A DNA stretch of 64,000 nucleotides from Xestospongia bergquistia. Taxonomy: Eukaryota; Porifera; Demospongiae; Haplosclerida; Petrosiidae. This document shows positions 1 through 12,700 of the stretch, one piece after another (position 1 is the stretch's first letter; each line of letters starts with the position of its first letter). Under the pieces are notes generated by a model. It was not told the origin of the DNA. It did no database searches and saw only the letters and a program-made list of their open reading frames with translations. The translations under genes were made by a program, and so were the position numbers. Where the stretch lies: assembly GCA_963965975.1 (NCBI GenBank), contig OZ014421.1, positions 2,903,001 through 2,967,000 of the forward strand, in the 5' to 3' direction.

Positions 1-29
1 ACCTTCCATTATGAGCCAATAGCTACTAT

Positions 30-345
30 GATTATTTGAAGGTGATTTGTTGATATTTACTGGTTTCTCCACTTTCCTGATAATAGCGATCTACCACACT
101 ATTATGTGTCACATATAGTTAACTAGAAATAATAGAACAAATTCTTACATACAGGAATAACAAATTCAGTATTCACTGTCACTAATTAGGGAACGAGGAA
201 TGTTAATTAAAAGCGACTTTCAGTAATGAACTGGATAATGATTTCATAGAAGTTGTTGTGTTAACATTAATAACCACTAATACAAATCAAAACTTACTGT
301 TTACTATTTATAAAGAATGACTAGTTTAGTCACTGAAGTACTCTT
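30..345. repeat. piggyBac-related non-autonomous repeat upstream of ankyrin exon 1
   Basis: A block carrying tgatttgttgatatt, then gaacgaggaatgttaattaa, then gttgtgttaacattaataac and a tail ending tgactagtttagtcactg. The same modules recur upstream of ankyrin exons 2, 3 and 4 and flank the piggyBac-like coding relic at 46740-47460. It therefore looks like an internally deleted piggyBac derivative. Confidence 0.55.
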
Positions 346-632
346 TCTAATTATAAAAATTGAAGAGGTTCTCTATTATGTTAATTATTCCTGTATTAAG
401 ACAGATTGGTTTGATAAGAGTTTTATAATGTAGTATATTAAGTCTACAGTAGTAGCTATATATACATGAACATAACTGTATAATAATTGTACCATTGACA
501 ATATCACATAGTGGATATTTACAAGAAATCATTAAAATTATAAATGTATTATGTGTTACTAGTACATTGAGTTGAAATTTATCTGTATAGTGTGTATTGT
601 GTATGTATTGCTTCTTTGTTTTATTACTACAG

Positions 633-731
633 GATGGCAGGACTGCATTACATTATGCAGCATCCAATAATCATCCAGAGATCATCAAAATATTAATTAC
701 TAATGGTGCTGATATTACTGCTGTTGATAAG
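633..731 (+). CDS. Ankyrin-repeat exon, unit 1
   Basis: A 99-base phase 0/0 exon between a tactacag acceptor and a GTATGA donor. It codes 33 residues beginning DGRTALHYAASNNHPEIIKI, a complete ankyrin repeat with the TALH turn and a GADI ending. Because its length is a multiple of three and both borders are phase 0, extra copies can be added or skipped without changing frame. Confidence 0.88.
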
Positions 732-3700
732 GTATGAAAGATTATTTTTTGATTTCATCAAATATTCAAAGATCATAGATAATATACTAAGTATGATATT
801 AAAATGTTATTATAGATCAATGAGAATACTCTTTGTATTATCTGTTATTGTTTGTTAAATATGAAGACTGGTATAATCACTATTTTGTATAACTATCCTA
901 TTCAGTTTTTTAGTTATAAATTACAGCTATATTGTGTTAGAATTATAATTAATTTGGTATCTAGGAAGTACAATATTACAATTTTTTAATACAAGGTTTA
1001 TATAAAATGTCTTTATACCAACTATTTGAATGAAACTAATTGCTTGACATATTTGTCATTTTGAAGTTGCATCTCAAAAATCTCAGTTTTATAAACATAC
1101 AGTTGCTATATATACATAACTATTCTATATGTATGCAAAACTGTTGTTTGATATATTTTAGTAGCAGTGTCTTAACAAATTAGGTCACAAATGTTTTGCA
1201 AATCAAGTCACATATATAATATTTCATATTAATAAAAATATTATGTTTGGCTTTCTATTATTATATATATGTTTCACTGGGGATGAGTTTCGATGACTTT
1301 GGCAAATGGTACAATCTCTTACTTTCTGTTCAATTTTACTGTCTAGTTTTGGCCACCAAATGAAGCTATGAGCTAATCCTTTCATTTTTACTACTCCTGT
1401 GTGAGCATGGTGTAATTCTTCTAATACTTGAGCTCTTAACTTGGTTGGAATGATGACTCATGTGCCCCACAACAAACATCCATCTAGTAAACTTAACTCC
1501 GTTTGTCGTCTATAGTAGGATATACAATCTGATGGAACATCTGATACGTTCTCTGCCCAACCTCTATGTACTAAATTAACTACTCTTGATAATACTGGAT
1601 CTTTCTCTGTACTTTTTCTTAAATCTGTTACTGTTAATGGTATAGATTCCAAGTGGTTCACCAGAGCAATTTAACTCTGCTGGAGGTGAAGAGGGTTCCT
1701 CTGTCGATGATATTGGTAATCTGCTCAATGCATCTGCATTAGCTAGTTCTTGACCTGGACGATATTTAACTGAATAGTTGTAACTTCCTAAAATCAAAGC
1801 CCACCTCTGGATTCTACAAGAGGCTAGTGTTGGAACTCTCTTGTGCTCTCCAAACAGATAAACTAATGGTTTATGGTCTGTGAATATCTCAAATTCTCTA
1901 CCAGCTAGGTATTGGTGAAACTTTTTGACACCAAAAATGATCGCTAACGCTTCCTTGTCGAGTTGTGAGTATTTTTTTCTGTTGGTGATAGTGTTCTTGA
2001 TGCGAACGCAATAGGTCTTTCTGCTCCTTCTTTAGTACGATGCGCAATAACTGCTCCTACTCCAATGGGTGATGCATCACAAGTTAAGACCAATGTCTGT
2101 GTACCATCATAATGAGCAAGTACAGTAGGTGACCTGATTAACTCCTTAGCTTTCTTGAATGCTTGTTCTTGTTCTGACTTCCAGTTCCATTTCATGTCTT
2201 TGTGCAAAAGTGAATATAATGGATTCAAAATAGTAGATAATTATGGGAGAAATTTACCATAATAATTAATTAAGCCTAAAAATGCTTTAAGTTCCGACAC
2301 ATTGGTGGGACGGGGTGACTGTACAATGGCTTCTACTTTCTCTTCTGTAGGCTCAATTCCATGTTTAGTGATCTTGTGGCCAGATATTGTACTTCGGGTG
2401 CCATGAATATACATTTTTCTCGTCTAAGTTTCATTCCAGCTAGTGACAAACTTTCTAATACTTTCTCTACATTGGCTACATGCTCTGATTCAGTATGGCC
2501 TGTGATTAATATATCATCAATATACACACTAACGTGTGGTATTCCTTGGAGGGGATTTTCCATCAGGCGCTGAAATATTGATGGTGCTGAGTTGATTCCG
2601 AATGGTAGTCGTCTGTAGGCATATAACCCTTTGTGTGTATTGACGGTAGTGTATAACTGAGACTGTAGATCAAGTTCTACTTGTTGATATGTGTGTGACA
2701 GATCCATCTTTGTAAAGGACTTTCCTGCTGCTAATGAAGAGAAGAGATCATCAACTTTAGGTAACGGGTAGGTATCGAGCTTAGATGCTTTATTGATAGT
2801 GGTTTTGTAATCTCCACAGATATGAATTCAGTTGTCTGTTTTCATAACTGGGACTATGGGTGAGGCCTACTCTGAGAACTGTACTCTCTCTATTATTCCC
2901 TCACATTGTAGTCTGTCTAACTCTACCTCAAGTTTGGGTCTGATCGCATATGGAACCGGACAGGCTTTACAAAAAATAGGTTTAGTCTGGGGATCAATGT
3001 GAATTTTTGCTGTTGTTCCTTTTAAGTTCCCTAGACCTTTCTCAAACACCAGATTATACTTGTCCAAAACCAACTCTAAGTCTCCTTTCTGTTGTACTTG
3101 TTGTATACTTTGCCAATTCAACTGAAAATGCATAAGCCAGTTGCGACCAAAAAGACTTGGACCAGTGCCGTCGACAATCAATAGTGGTAAAACTTTTTGT
3201 ACTCCTTCATAACTCACTTCTACATCCACTGTACCCAGTACTTTAATTTCGTGATCTGAGTATGATGTAAGTCTAACTGTTGATGGTTTCAGTTCCCTAA
3301 TATGACCAATCTGTGCAAACGTTTGCTGACTAATCATTGATAATGACGCTCCAGTGTCTAACTCCATTGTAATTTTTTTTATTTACTCTTACAGTAATTT
3401 GAATTGGTTTAGTTCAACTATCAGTTAGTCTCAAAAGCCTATGAGTATCTTCTTCGTCTGACCTGGTAGCATAGTTATCTTCAACATGGTGTGTCTGCAT
3501 ATGAGGTTTTCGAGTCCTCTGTTTTGAACGCTATTGCTGACGTCCACTCCTACACATTTTAGAAATGTGACCTCGTTTATGACATACATGACACTCCTTG
3601 TCTCTGAAAAAACAAGTTTGAGCTATGTGCTGACCTCCACATCTGTAGCAATTCTGAATTAGTTTCGTCTTTTGCTGCTGGATTCTCTGGACTGTAACTA

Positions 3701-6700
3701 GTGGCTTCTGTTCAACTTCTTGCATGACTTTCGAACTTTTCTCAGCTGCTTCTAATCCTTGAGCAAGCTCAAGCGTCTTGGCAAGAGTCAAATCTGTTTC
3801 TGATAAGAGATGCCTTTGCATTCCAAGGTGATTAATACCACAAACAATTCTGTCTCTTAGCATCTCATCCAGCATGTCTCCGAAATTACAAAATTCTGAT
3901 AATTTCCTTAGATCTGCTACAAAAGCAGCAATAGTTTTGGTTGACTGACGAACTCTAGAATTGAAATGAAAATGTTGAACTATCTTCGACTGTCTTGGGT
4001 GAAAATATTCTCTTACTAACTTGACTAAATCGAGGGCTTCATTGGAGTCGATAAATTTCTAATTTACTGATATGTGGTAACTCCACAAATGCTGAGAAGA
4101 ATGGCACATTTCTTCACTTCAGCTCCATTATCATTAGCTACAAAATAGTTCTTAAGTCGCTCTACGTATGTGTCTCATTGTTCTCTCTTTGGAAAGAATT
4201 CTCCCATGCAGCCATGTTAAGCCATTTTGACTTTTTTTTTTCTTGTGGTCTGCTTCTTCTTGACCTTTCGTCGTTCACTTCTCTAAAGATCCCTCGTGGT
4301 CTTGTGATTTCGTGACCTCTCGTCGTAGATCGCATTTCTGACCTTTCGTACTTTACCCTCGTTGCCAATTATGTGATGTATTAACTCAGTTATGCTCAAG
4401 ACTCCAAACGAAAGATCCAGCAATAACACAACATGAACATTTTTACCTAGTATATTGCCTAGATCACTTATGGGACAGGAAGTATGCACAATATAATGAT
4501 ATTCATAAGTATTACAACACAATAATCAAATAGTAATACAGTACAGGTGATTGCTATGTTTACTACCATAAACATTTTTCTGTTGTATGTTCTCTGTTAC
4601 ATTTTCAAACACTACCTCTCTATTTCTAGTAAGTTTAGAAAAAGCATCATCCTATATAATTGAGCTTGCAATGATACCTAAAACTTATAATAACTAAAAC
4701 TCGCGGATTGACTAGTTGTGAGATAATCCTTCAGTACTTCATTTCCTTTCTTTAGTGTAGTCAATTGAACAGAAGGAACAGCCTTCCTTCCAAACATTAC
4801 CTCAAATTGTGTATATAGGGATGATGCATGCTTGGATGTGTTGTAGGCGAATACACAAGAATCAAGATACATGTCCCAATCTTCCTTTTTCTCATGTGCA
4901 TATTTAATAACCATATTTTTTAATGTCTGCTTCCTTCACTCATCTAATCCATTGGCCTGAAATATGGTAGACGTAGGTCAATATTGAAACACAACATACT
5001 TGAGGATGATATGGAGTGGTAAATTGTCTTTTAATGCCCTAGCAATTTCATCTCCTTATCAACTTCACTTATAAATTCCCTTCCTTGATCACTTGTAAGA
5101 AGTTTGGGCAAACCCATCCTCATAAAAATCTATAAGACCAAGTAATAAAACAATACATCCATCAATACATAGAATACCTTCATTAATAAAGTACCTACAC
5201 CTGTTGCACATTTACTTGGCAGTGGTACAGCCTCCACCCACTTAGCAAAATAATCTGATAAAGGCAGAACATATCTGTTGCCATTCTTTGAGGCTGGGTT
5301 TATGGGTCCAATGAAGTCAATACCAACATGGAACCATGGAGAATGAACTGGAATTGGATACAATTCAGGATATGATGTCAGAGGCTTCTTATTGACTCTT
5401 TGGCAAATGTCACAAGTTGCAATCTATAGTGTTAGTAGCTAAAAACAATTTTGTTTGTGTTCCTTACCTAACCATTTCTTTTACATCTTTTATATCAACT
5501 ATTTTAGCAATTCCTCAGTGCCCAGATGTGATATCAATATGGCAAGCATTAGCCACTCTAATCTGTTCTGCTCTGTTCTATACATATTTCACCATCTGTT
5601 AAATAGTAAATGTATTGGTAACACTTTTAAATAAAAATAATACAACTAACCTGCTTATCTTTCCTTGATAAATAAAACAATTCACCATCATTTACAACAA
5701 ATTTCTCTGCTTTTTTTTCTTAGTTCTCTTTTTCTAGTAGCAGTGCATTCTTTAGAATATCTTTTTTCCACAATATAGAGGTAAACTTCATCTAATAGAT
5801 CAAATACGTCAAAATCGTCTCTCTATGCCATACTTCTCAGCTCTCTTTTTAAAAGTAACACGTTACTGAAGGTCAACAGCCTTCTTTCACACTTTACTGC
5901 ATTCTTTGAGTTAGCATAAGTATTGTTCGTCAGTTTACTGCATTCTTTGAGTTAGCGTAAGTATTGTTCGTCAGTTTACTGCATTCTTCTAGGTTAGCAC
6001 AATCGGAATCAGCCATTTTGATCTGGTAGGACAAAAATTTACAACAGCGGACATAAAATTTCAGCAGATACATTAAATTATTTTGTGCTAGGACACAAAT
6101 TTTGTGGGGGACAATTTTTTTTGTGAGAAATCTGCTTTTCTAACTCAGGGCAAGCAGCTAGACCTTCTATATAACCTAACATGTATTGCTTTGCCTTCCT
6201 ACATTAGTTTTTGATGTTTTCTATTGTAACAGTATCTAGAGCCAGTGGAATGTTTTTACGTAGGTTTGGAAAGGTATAATTAGTATACACTCTGGTGTAT
6301 CTCTTTGATTGTCCCCAGCAACGTTCAATGGGGTTAAATTCACAGTGGAACTTGGGAAGAATTATACAGCAATGCTGACGATTGTGTAAATATCAATTGT
6401 GCTCATCTATAAAGTCTGAAGCCATAATACCAGCACCTTTACACTTTGGTTTAATCGAGTGCATGTCAACACTACCCCACTGTGTTTAGCCGAGAATATC
6501 GATTCATCGTGAATATGACAACAGTCTTGTCAAGAATAGCAGTAGGATGACATTCAAAATCACTTGGAAGACATTGAGCAGCTTCAATTGTTGGAGCATT
6601 GTCTTTGTTAATAAATCCCAGAGTAACCATTTTATGAATGAATTTCCACCTATACTCAACCACATCATCTCTTTCATGTCTGTCAATGTATTACCCTTCT

Positions 6701-9700
6701 GTTGGTCCAAGACATGAAAACCAAGCTCAGGCAGCCACTTTCTAGAGGTTTTCACATTAACTCTTCCAGGAAAACCTGGTTCCAAAATCACATTGGGCTG
6801 AAGCTCTTCATTGACCCTTTGGCAAAATGATCTTGTTGTCATGTTCAGTTGTCCTTTTATGGAAGGATTTCTCGCGCAAACTGTCTAACACACTTTATCG
6901 CTTAATTTAATCGCTCATTGTGCCACAAAACACCTCTTTGTTGATATCTTTCCCTGTAATGATTCTGGGAAAGTGTTACTGTTACTTAAAAACACTACTC
7001 TCCATTCTCTAACAGTTCGATCATTTTTCTTGACTGTCTCTCCAATCAATTTTGCTGTATTTGTTTAAGAAAGGTGCATCCTGGTTACCAACAAATTATG
7101 CAAGAGAAGAGTAAGAGACATAATGTCACCTCTGTGCAAACTATTCAGCCACTCATCAACATGCAATCGCACAGCAGCATCTTCTTCCATGTCCTCAATT
7201 GATGACTCATGCAACTCATCTTCTGATGATTGCTAATCAGTCAAACTTGTAACTTCTTCTTGAGTAAACTCTGGCTCATTTGGAAGATACAGCCTTGTTT
7301 CTTTTACTATTTCTAGCATTAACTAACTGTATAATTCTACTTTCTGGTGGCATTGCGTTAAGGGCATTAATTAGAATAACATGTGCACGCATTTGCCAAA
7401 TACATTGATTTTGATTTATCAGTGCATAGCAACCCTCCAAAAATTTCAAATTGACCGTTTTGGGATCCAATTGAAAGTATTCTAAGAAATATTGAAAAAG
7501 TCTATTGTTGCTATGGAGCTACTTGATGCTTGAATTTTTTAATTATCGACGAAAAAATGGAAATTTATGCCTTGTTGCACTGTATGGACATGTATACAGG
7601 TCACATGACTTTAGTACAGTATTGTTGCTATCTAGAAGCTGTAATAGCTGTATTCACATTTATAAATGTTGTTATAGTGACTTGAAAGGCTATTCTAGTG
7701 CTTGGATATCGGATTACCTCATTAATACACTCATTAAACTTGTATTTCTTTATTGCTTCACTGCTACTCCATACACATGAATGCACAAAACCACAGCACT
7801 TATAGCAATAAAAACATTAGAATGTCAATGTCCATTAAACTATAAAGAAACTATTAAACAATAAGTAGGACTACTTATAATAAACATAATTCTGATTGGA
7901 TGATAATGAGGAGTTTCTCAACATGTTTTGCTTTGAAAACAGTGATGATGAATTTTTAGATGATGAGGAATAGGTCTGGAATGAGATAAATAGAGATATG
8001 ATTTAAAATATTGATAAAACAGAATCATAAATTGATAAGCTATGTAATATTTGAGAAAATATGAAAGACATTAGGTAGGACAGTTATTAGCTAGCATTCA
8101 CAAATACATAAGAACAACTTTTATCTATTACATAATGGCCATCAATTGTAATGACCATTATTCACTGTTGTTGTATTATGATAATAAATTATTACTTTCC
8201 AGAGATAACACAATTTAATTGTCAACACACTTCATGGATATCAGTATACAAGATTTCATACCATATGATAAACCTCATGGTCTAGCTAACATCATAACTT
8301 TGTACTCACTACTTGATATACTTTAGTGTTTGCTTGTACATGACATTCCCTGTTATCTTGATGATCAGTCAAACATCTATGCAAATACCTGTTTAGTAGA
8401 ACACTACAAATCATTGGATAAGGAAACACCAGATGAAATAAGAGCTTATATGGTTTTATGATTTTGACTTGTCTTGTACTACTACATGCTTTATATGATT
8501 ACTGGTACAGGAATTCAACCTTCCATTATGAGCCAATAGCTACTATGATTATTTGAAGGTGATTTGTTGATATTCACTGGTTTCTCCATTTTCCTGATAA
8601 TAGCAATCTTCCACACTATTATGTGTCACATATAGTTAACTAGAAATAATAGAACAAATTCTTATATACAGGAATAACAAATTCGGTATCCACTCTCACT
8701 AATTAGGGAACGAGGAATGTTAATTAAAAGCGACTTACAGCTGGATAATGATTTCATAGAAGTTGTTGTGTTAACATTAATAACCACTAATACAAATCAA
8801 AACTTACTGTTTACTATTTATAAAGAATGACTAGTTTAGTCACTGAAGTATTCTTTCTATTTATAAAAATAGAAGAGGTTCTCTATTATGTTAATTATTC
8901 CTGTATTAAGACAGATTGGTTTGAGAAAAGTTTTATAATGTAGTATATTAAGTCTACAGTAGTAGCTATATATACATGAACATAACTGTATAATAATTGT
9001 ACCATTGACAATATCACATAGTGGATATTTACATGAAATCATTAAAATTATGAATGTATTATGTGTTACTAGTACATTGAGTCGAAATTTATCTGTATAG
9101 TGTACATTGTGTATGTATTGCTTCTTTGTTTTATTACTACAGGATGGCAGGACTGCATTACATTGTGCAGCATTCAATAATCATCCAGAGATCATCAAAA
9201 TATTAATTACTAATGGTGCTGATATTACTGCTGTTGATAAGGTATGAAAGATTATTTTTTTATTTCATCAAATATTCAAGAATCATTGATAATATGCTAA
9301 GTATGATATTAAAATTTTATTATAGATCAATGAGAATACTCTTTGTATTATCTGTTATTGTTTGTTAAATATGAAGACTGGTATAATCACTATTTTGTAT
9401 AACTATCCTATTCATTTTTTAGCTATAAATTACAGCTATATTGTGTTAGAATCATAATTAATTTAGTATCTAGGAAGTACAATATTACAATTTTTTAATA
9501 CAAGGTTTATATAAAATGTCTTTATACCAACTATTTGAATGAAACTAATGGCTAGACACATTTTTTCATTTTGAAATTCCATCTTTTCTGATCGTTTTGT
9601 TTATGTATGGACAAAGCACAGGTCCATTTTGTATTATTTTACTTTTATGTTTTCTGTGAATTAAACTTCTAAGAGCATTATATTTCAACAAAATCATAAT

Positions 9701-12700
9701 AACTACCAACATTCTTTTTACATTAAATATTTCATTGTTAGTCATAGTATAGTTTCTTGTTAACCTCATTTGATTCATTATGTATAGAATAGATTCCTAA
9801 TAGTCAGTATTTTATTTTTATTTTTATGACTGCAACTAAAATGATAGACACATTATGTATTTCATTGGCAATTATAAAATGGGTGGTTATTTGCTGATTG
9901 AGGTAATATGATGATTGAAGATTGTCCCTATAAAGAATAGTATTGAAGTTTATGATATATTTTAAAAAATGCTATTATAGTCCATTCCCGTTCACCTGGC
10001 ACTTCGTTTTTTCAGTGTAACTTCCTTATTACTTGTCAGATTTCAAAATTTCAAGTACCGTATTGATCCATTTTAACTTCCGTATCTACTGATAATTTCA
10101 AAAATCACCTGTGATGTAAACTTTGGAAGTTAGCTGTATTGTCCATAAATGAAGTATAAGCATACCACTGACCACTGGAATTTTCCACACGTATTTTGGG
10201 TGTGGTCAATGATCAAAATGGCGCTAGGATTGAAGTTTTATCGCAGACATAAAAGACAAGATTTTACCGTAAGTAGCTAGTTTTGAAGGCTAATTTATAC
10301 GTGATATGATAGCTATAATATTATTAAAATGTTAAATATAAGTGCAGTCAATCAGTTAAAGGAAGAACATTTTGTAGGAAAATTGGGCCAAAGCTGCTAA
10401 GGAAGTCACTGTCTAATTCTTGTCTGGAGTCAGTGCAAATGTCACTTGTGCTTGCACTTGTTGTAGATTGTTCACATAAAGCTCTGTCAATAAATTGTCT
10501 GTCTGCGTCATCAATCAACTCATCATCATTGTCATCTTCATCATCACTCTCTTATTCACCAATAGTAATAACCATTTCGTCCAAGGTGTCTTCCACAATT
10601 CCATCTTTTTCAATGTAATTCTTTTCTACTTCCTCAACATGTCTACAGAAGTTTTTCCACATATCTACTGTTGTGTGTTTAATTCCTTCTGGTACTAACT
10701 GTTGAACATGTGTCAGGTTGTAGTGTGTGTTGTGTTTTGCTACGTAACCTTTTACTGAAGCCCATGCCAACTCAATTGGATTGAGTTCACAATGCCCAAC
10801 AGGAAGTCGAAGAATGTTATGTCCATACTCATTAGCAAGTTCATCAGTCAGATATATAGGTTTTGGTCTGTGTTGTTTCACCTTATCTAGTAATATCTTT
10901 TTAATATCTGTAGGTTCATAAGTGATGTTATGTTCATCCAGCCATTTCTGAATCTCACTTTTTTTGTTTTGTGTTGTTGGAGGTTTGTTTTGCTGTTTGT
11001 TGTGATAACTTGCATTGTCTAAAATTATGACTGATGGTTCATCAAGTGTTGGTAGTAGTTTTTCTGTCATCCATTCAAGAAAGTGTTCACTGTTCATTTC
11101 GTCATGATAGTCAGCTGAATTTGTCTTGGATTTAAACACCAGTTCTGCTTCTTCCACCCATCCATTGACTCCTCCTGCATGTAATACAATTAATCTTTCA
11201 CCTTTACCACTTGGAACCTTCCATCCGCCTTTCCCATCACTGTTAACCCATACATAATCATTACTGTGATGTGCATTCACCCATGTTTCGTCTGTGTAAA
11301 CAAGGTTTACATTCTGTTGTCTTAGTTGTCTTATTTGTCGTAGGTATGTGTCTCTTTGTTCCAGTATATTTCGTTGTTCGTATAAAAATTGTTTATTGTC
11401 TTTCTTTTTATATGAATATCCCATCTCTTTTAGAACTCTCCATAAACAAAATCTGCCACCTGGGAAACCAAACTCTTCCTTAATTTTATCCAAAACACTA
11501 CAGAGAGTAGGATATTCCTTTCTACAGTAAAAGTTATGAATGGTTCTACGAATTCTTTCTCTGTCAAACGAATCGTGGTTGATTCTTATTCGTGAAACAC
11601 CATATCTTTTAACTGGTGTCAGAAACTGACCATCATGACTTACATACTCCTGATGAATTCGATTGATGGTTCTTAATGACAGACCAGTAGCGTTCACGAG
11701 GTTCGTGGTTAATTTGTACATTTTTAAAACCAAAAGTATTTTCATTTGTGGTTTATTACTTATAATTTTTATTGCGTAACTACTTCTGCTGGCAGGTGAA
11801 CGCGAATAGACTATAGTCTTATATGAGTATTAATTGCATTCCTTTTCAAACACAATTAAGATAACTATGTAAACTCAAAACAGTCATCAACATGTTCTCA
11901 CTAGTTAAGAAGCTTTACTATAAGATCAAGCTAATTCATTACAACTAAAGCTAAACACAGTAGATGACTTAGCCTGTCACAAATATTAATCTCCATCTAC
12001 AAGTACTCATGTGCTTGGGAGGAGTCCATGTAGTCTTTTACATCTAGGATATAGTTTACTCTCATTTGGACTAACAAACTGATAATCTGTAAAAATGACA
12101 GCCATTGTTGTTGACAATGGTCAACAAACCTCATGGATATTAGTATAAAAGATTTCATACCATGCAATAACCTTGGGATTTATCAAACAGCATTATTACT
12201 TTGTACTCACTACTTGACCTACTTCACCTTTTCTTGACACGTGACATCCTCCGTTATCTTGCTAATTTTCATAAAGAAGCCTTGATTTCTTCACTTGATA
12301 CTAGAACAAATACTTTTTATCTCAGTTTGGAATCACAAAAACCATTATATTGACAATTTTCCAGTTTCAAATTGCATACATCAACTCAAGAATTGTCTTT
12401 ATTAGCAAATTCTTTCTTGCTATTACAAATACAACGTCTTCAGTGTGCCACCTAAAATATATCCAATATACAAACCTCTATGAATATAATTATCATAATT
12501 ATGAACACTGTGATGTAATTTCTAAAATAGTGCATAATCTAATAACCTACCAACATTCCTTTTCTACATAATATTTAAATATCATAAATTAGTTTTTTAG
12601 TATGAGTAAGTAATGACAGTTTCATGTAAGACCATTTCAGTCCAATTTAATTAGCATAACTGCAGCCATACATTTGACTGGCAAAAGAAAAGCAACATTA

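Noticed and set aside
347..532. Minus-strand frame repeated near 8857, 18081 and 24360
   Set aside because: It is conserved only because the intron unit is duplicated; it contains no domain and overlaps the repeat.
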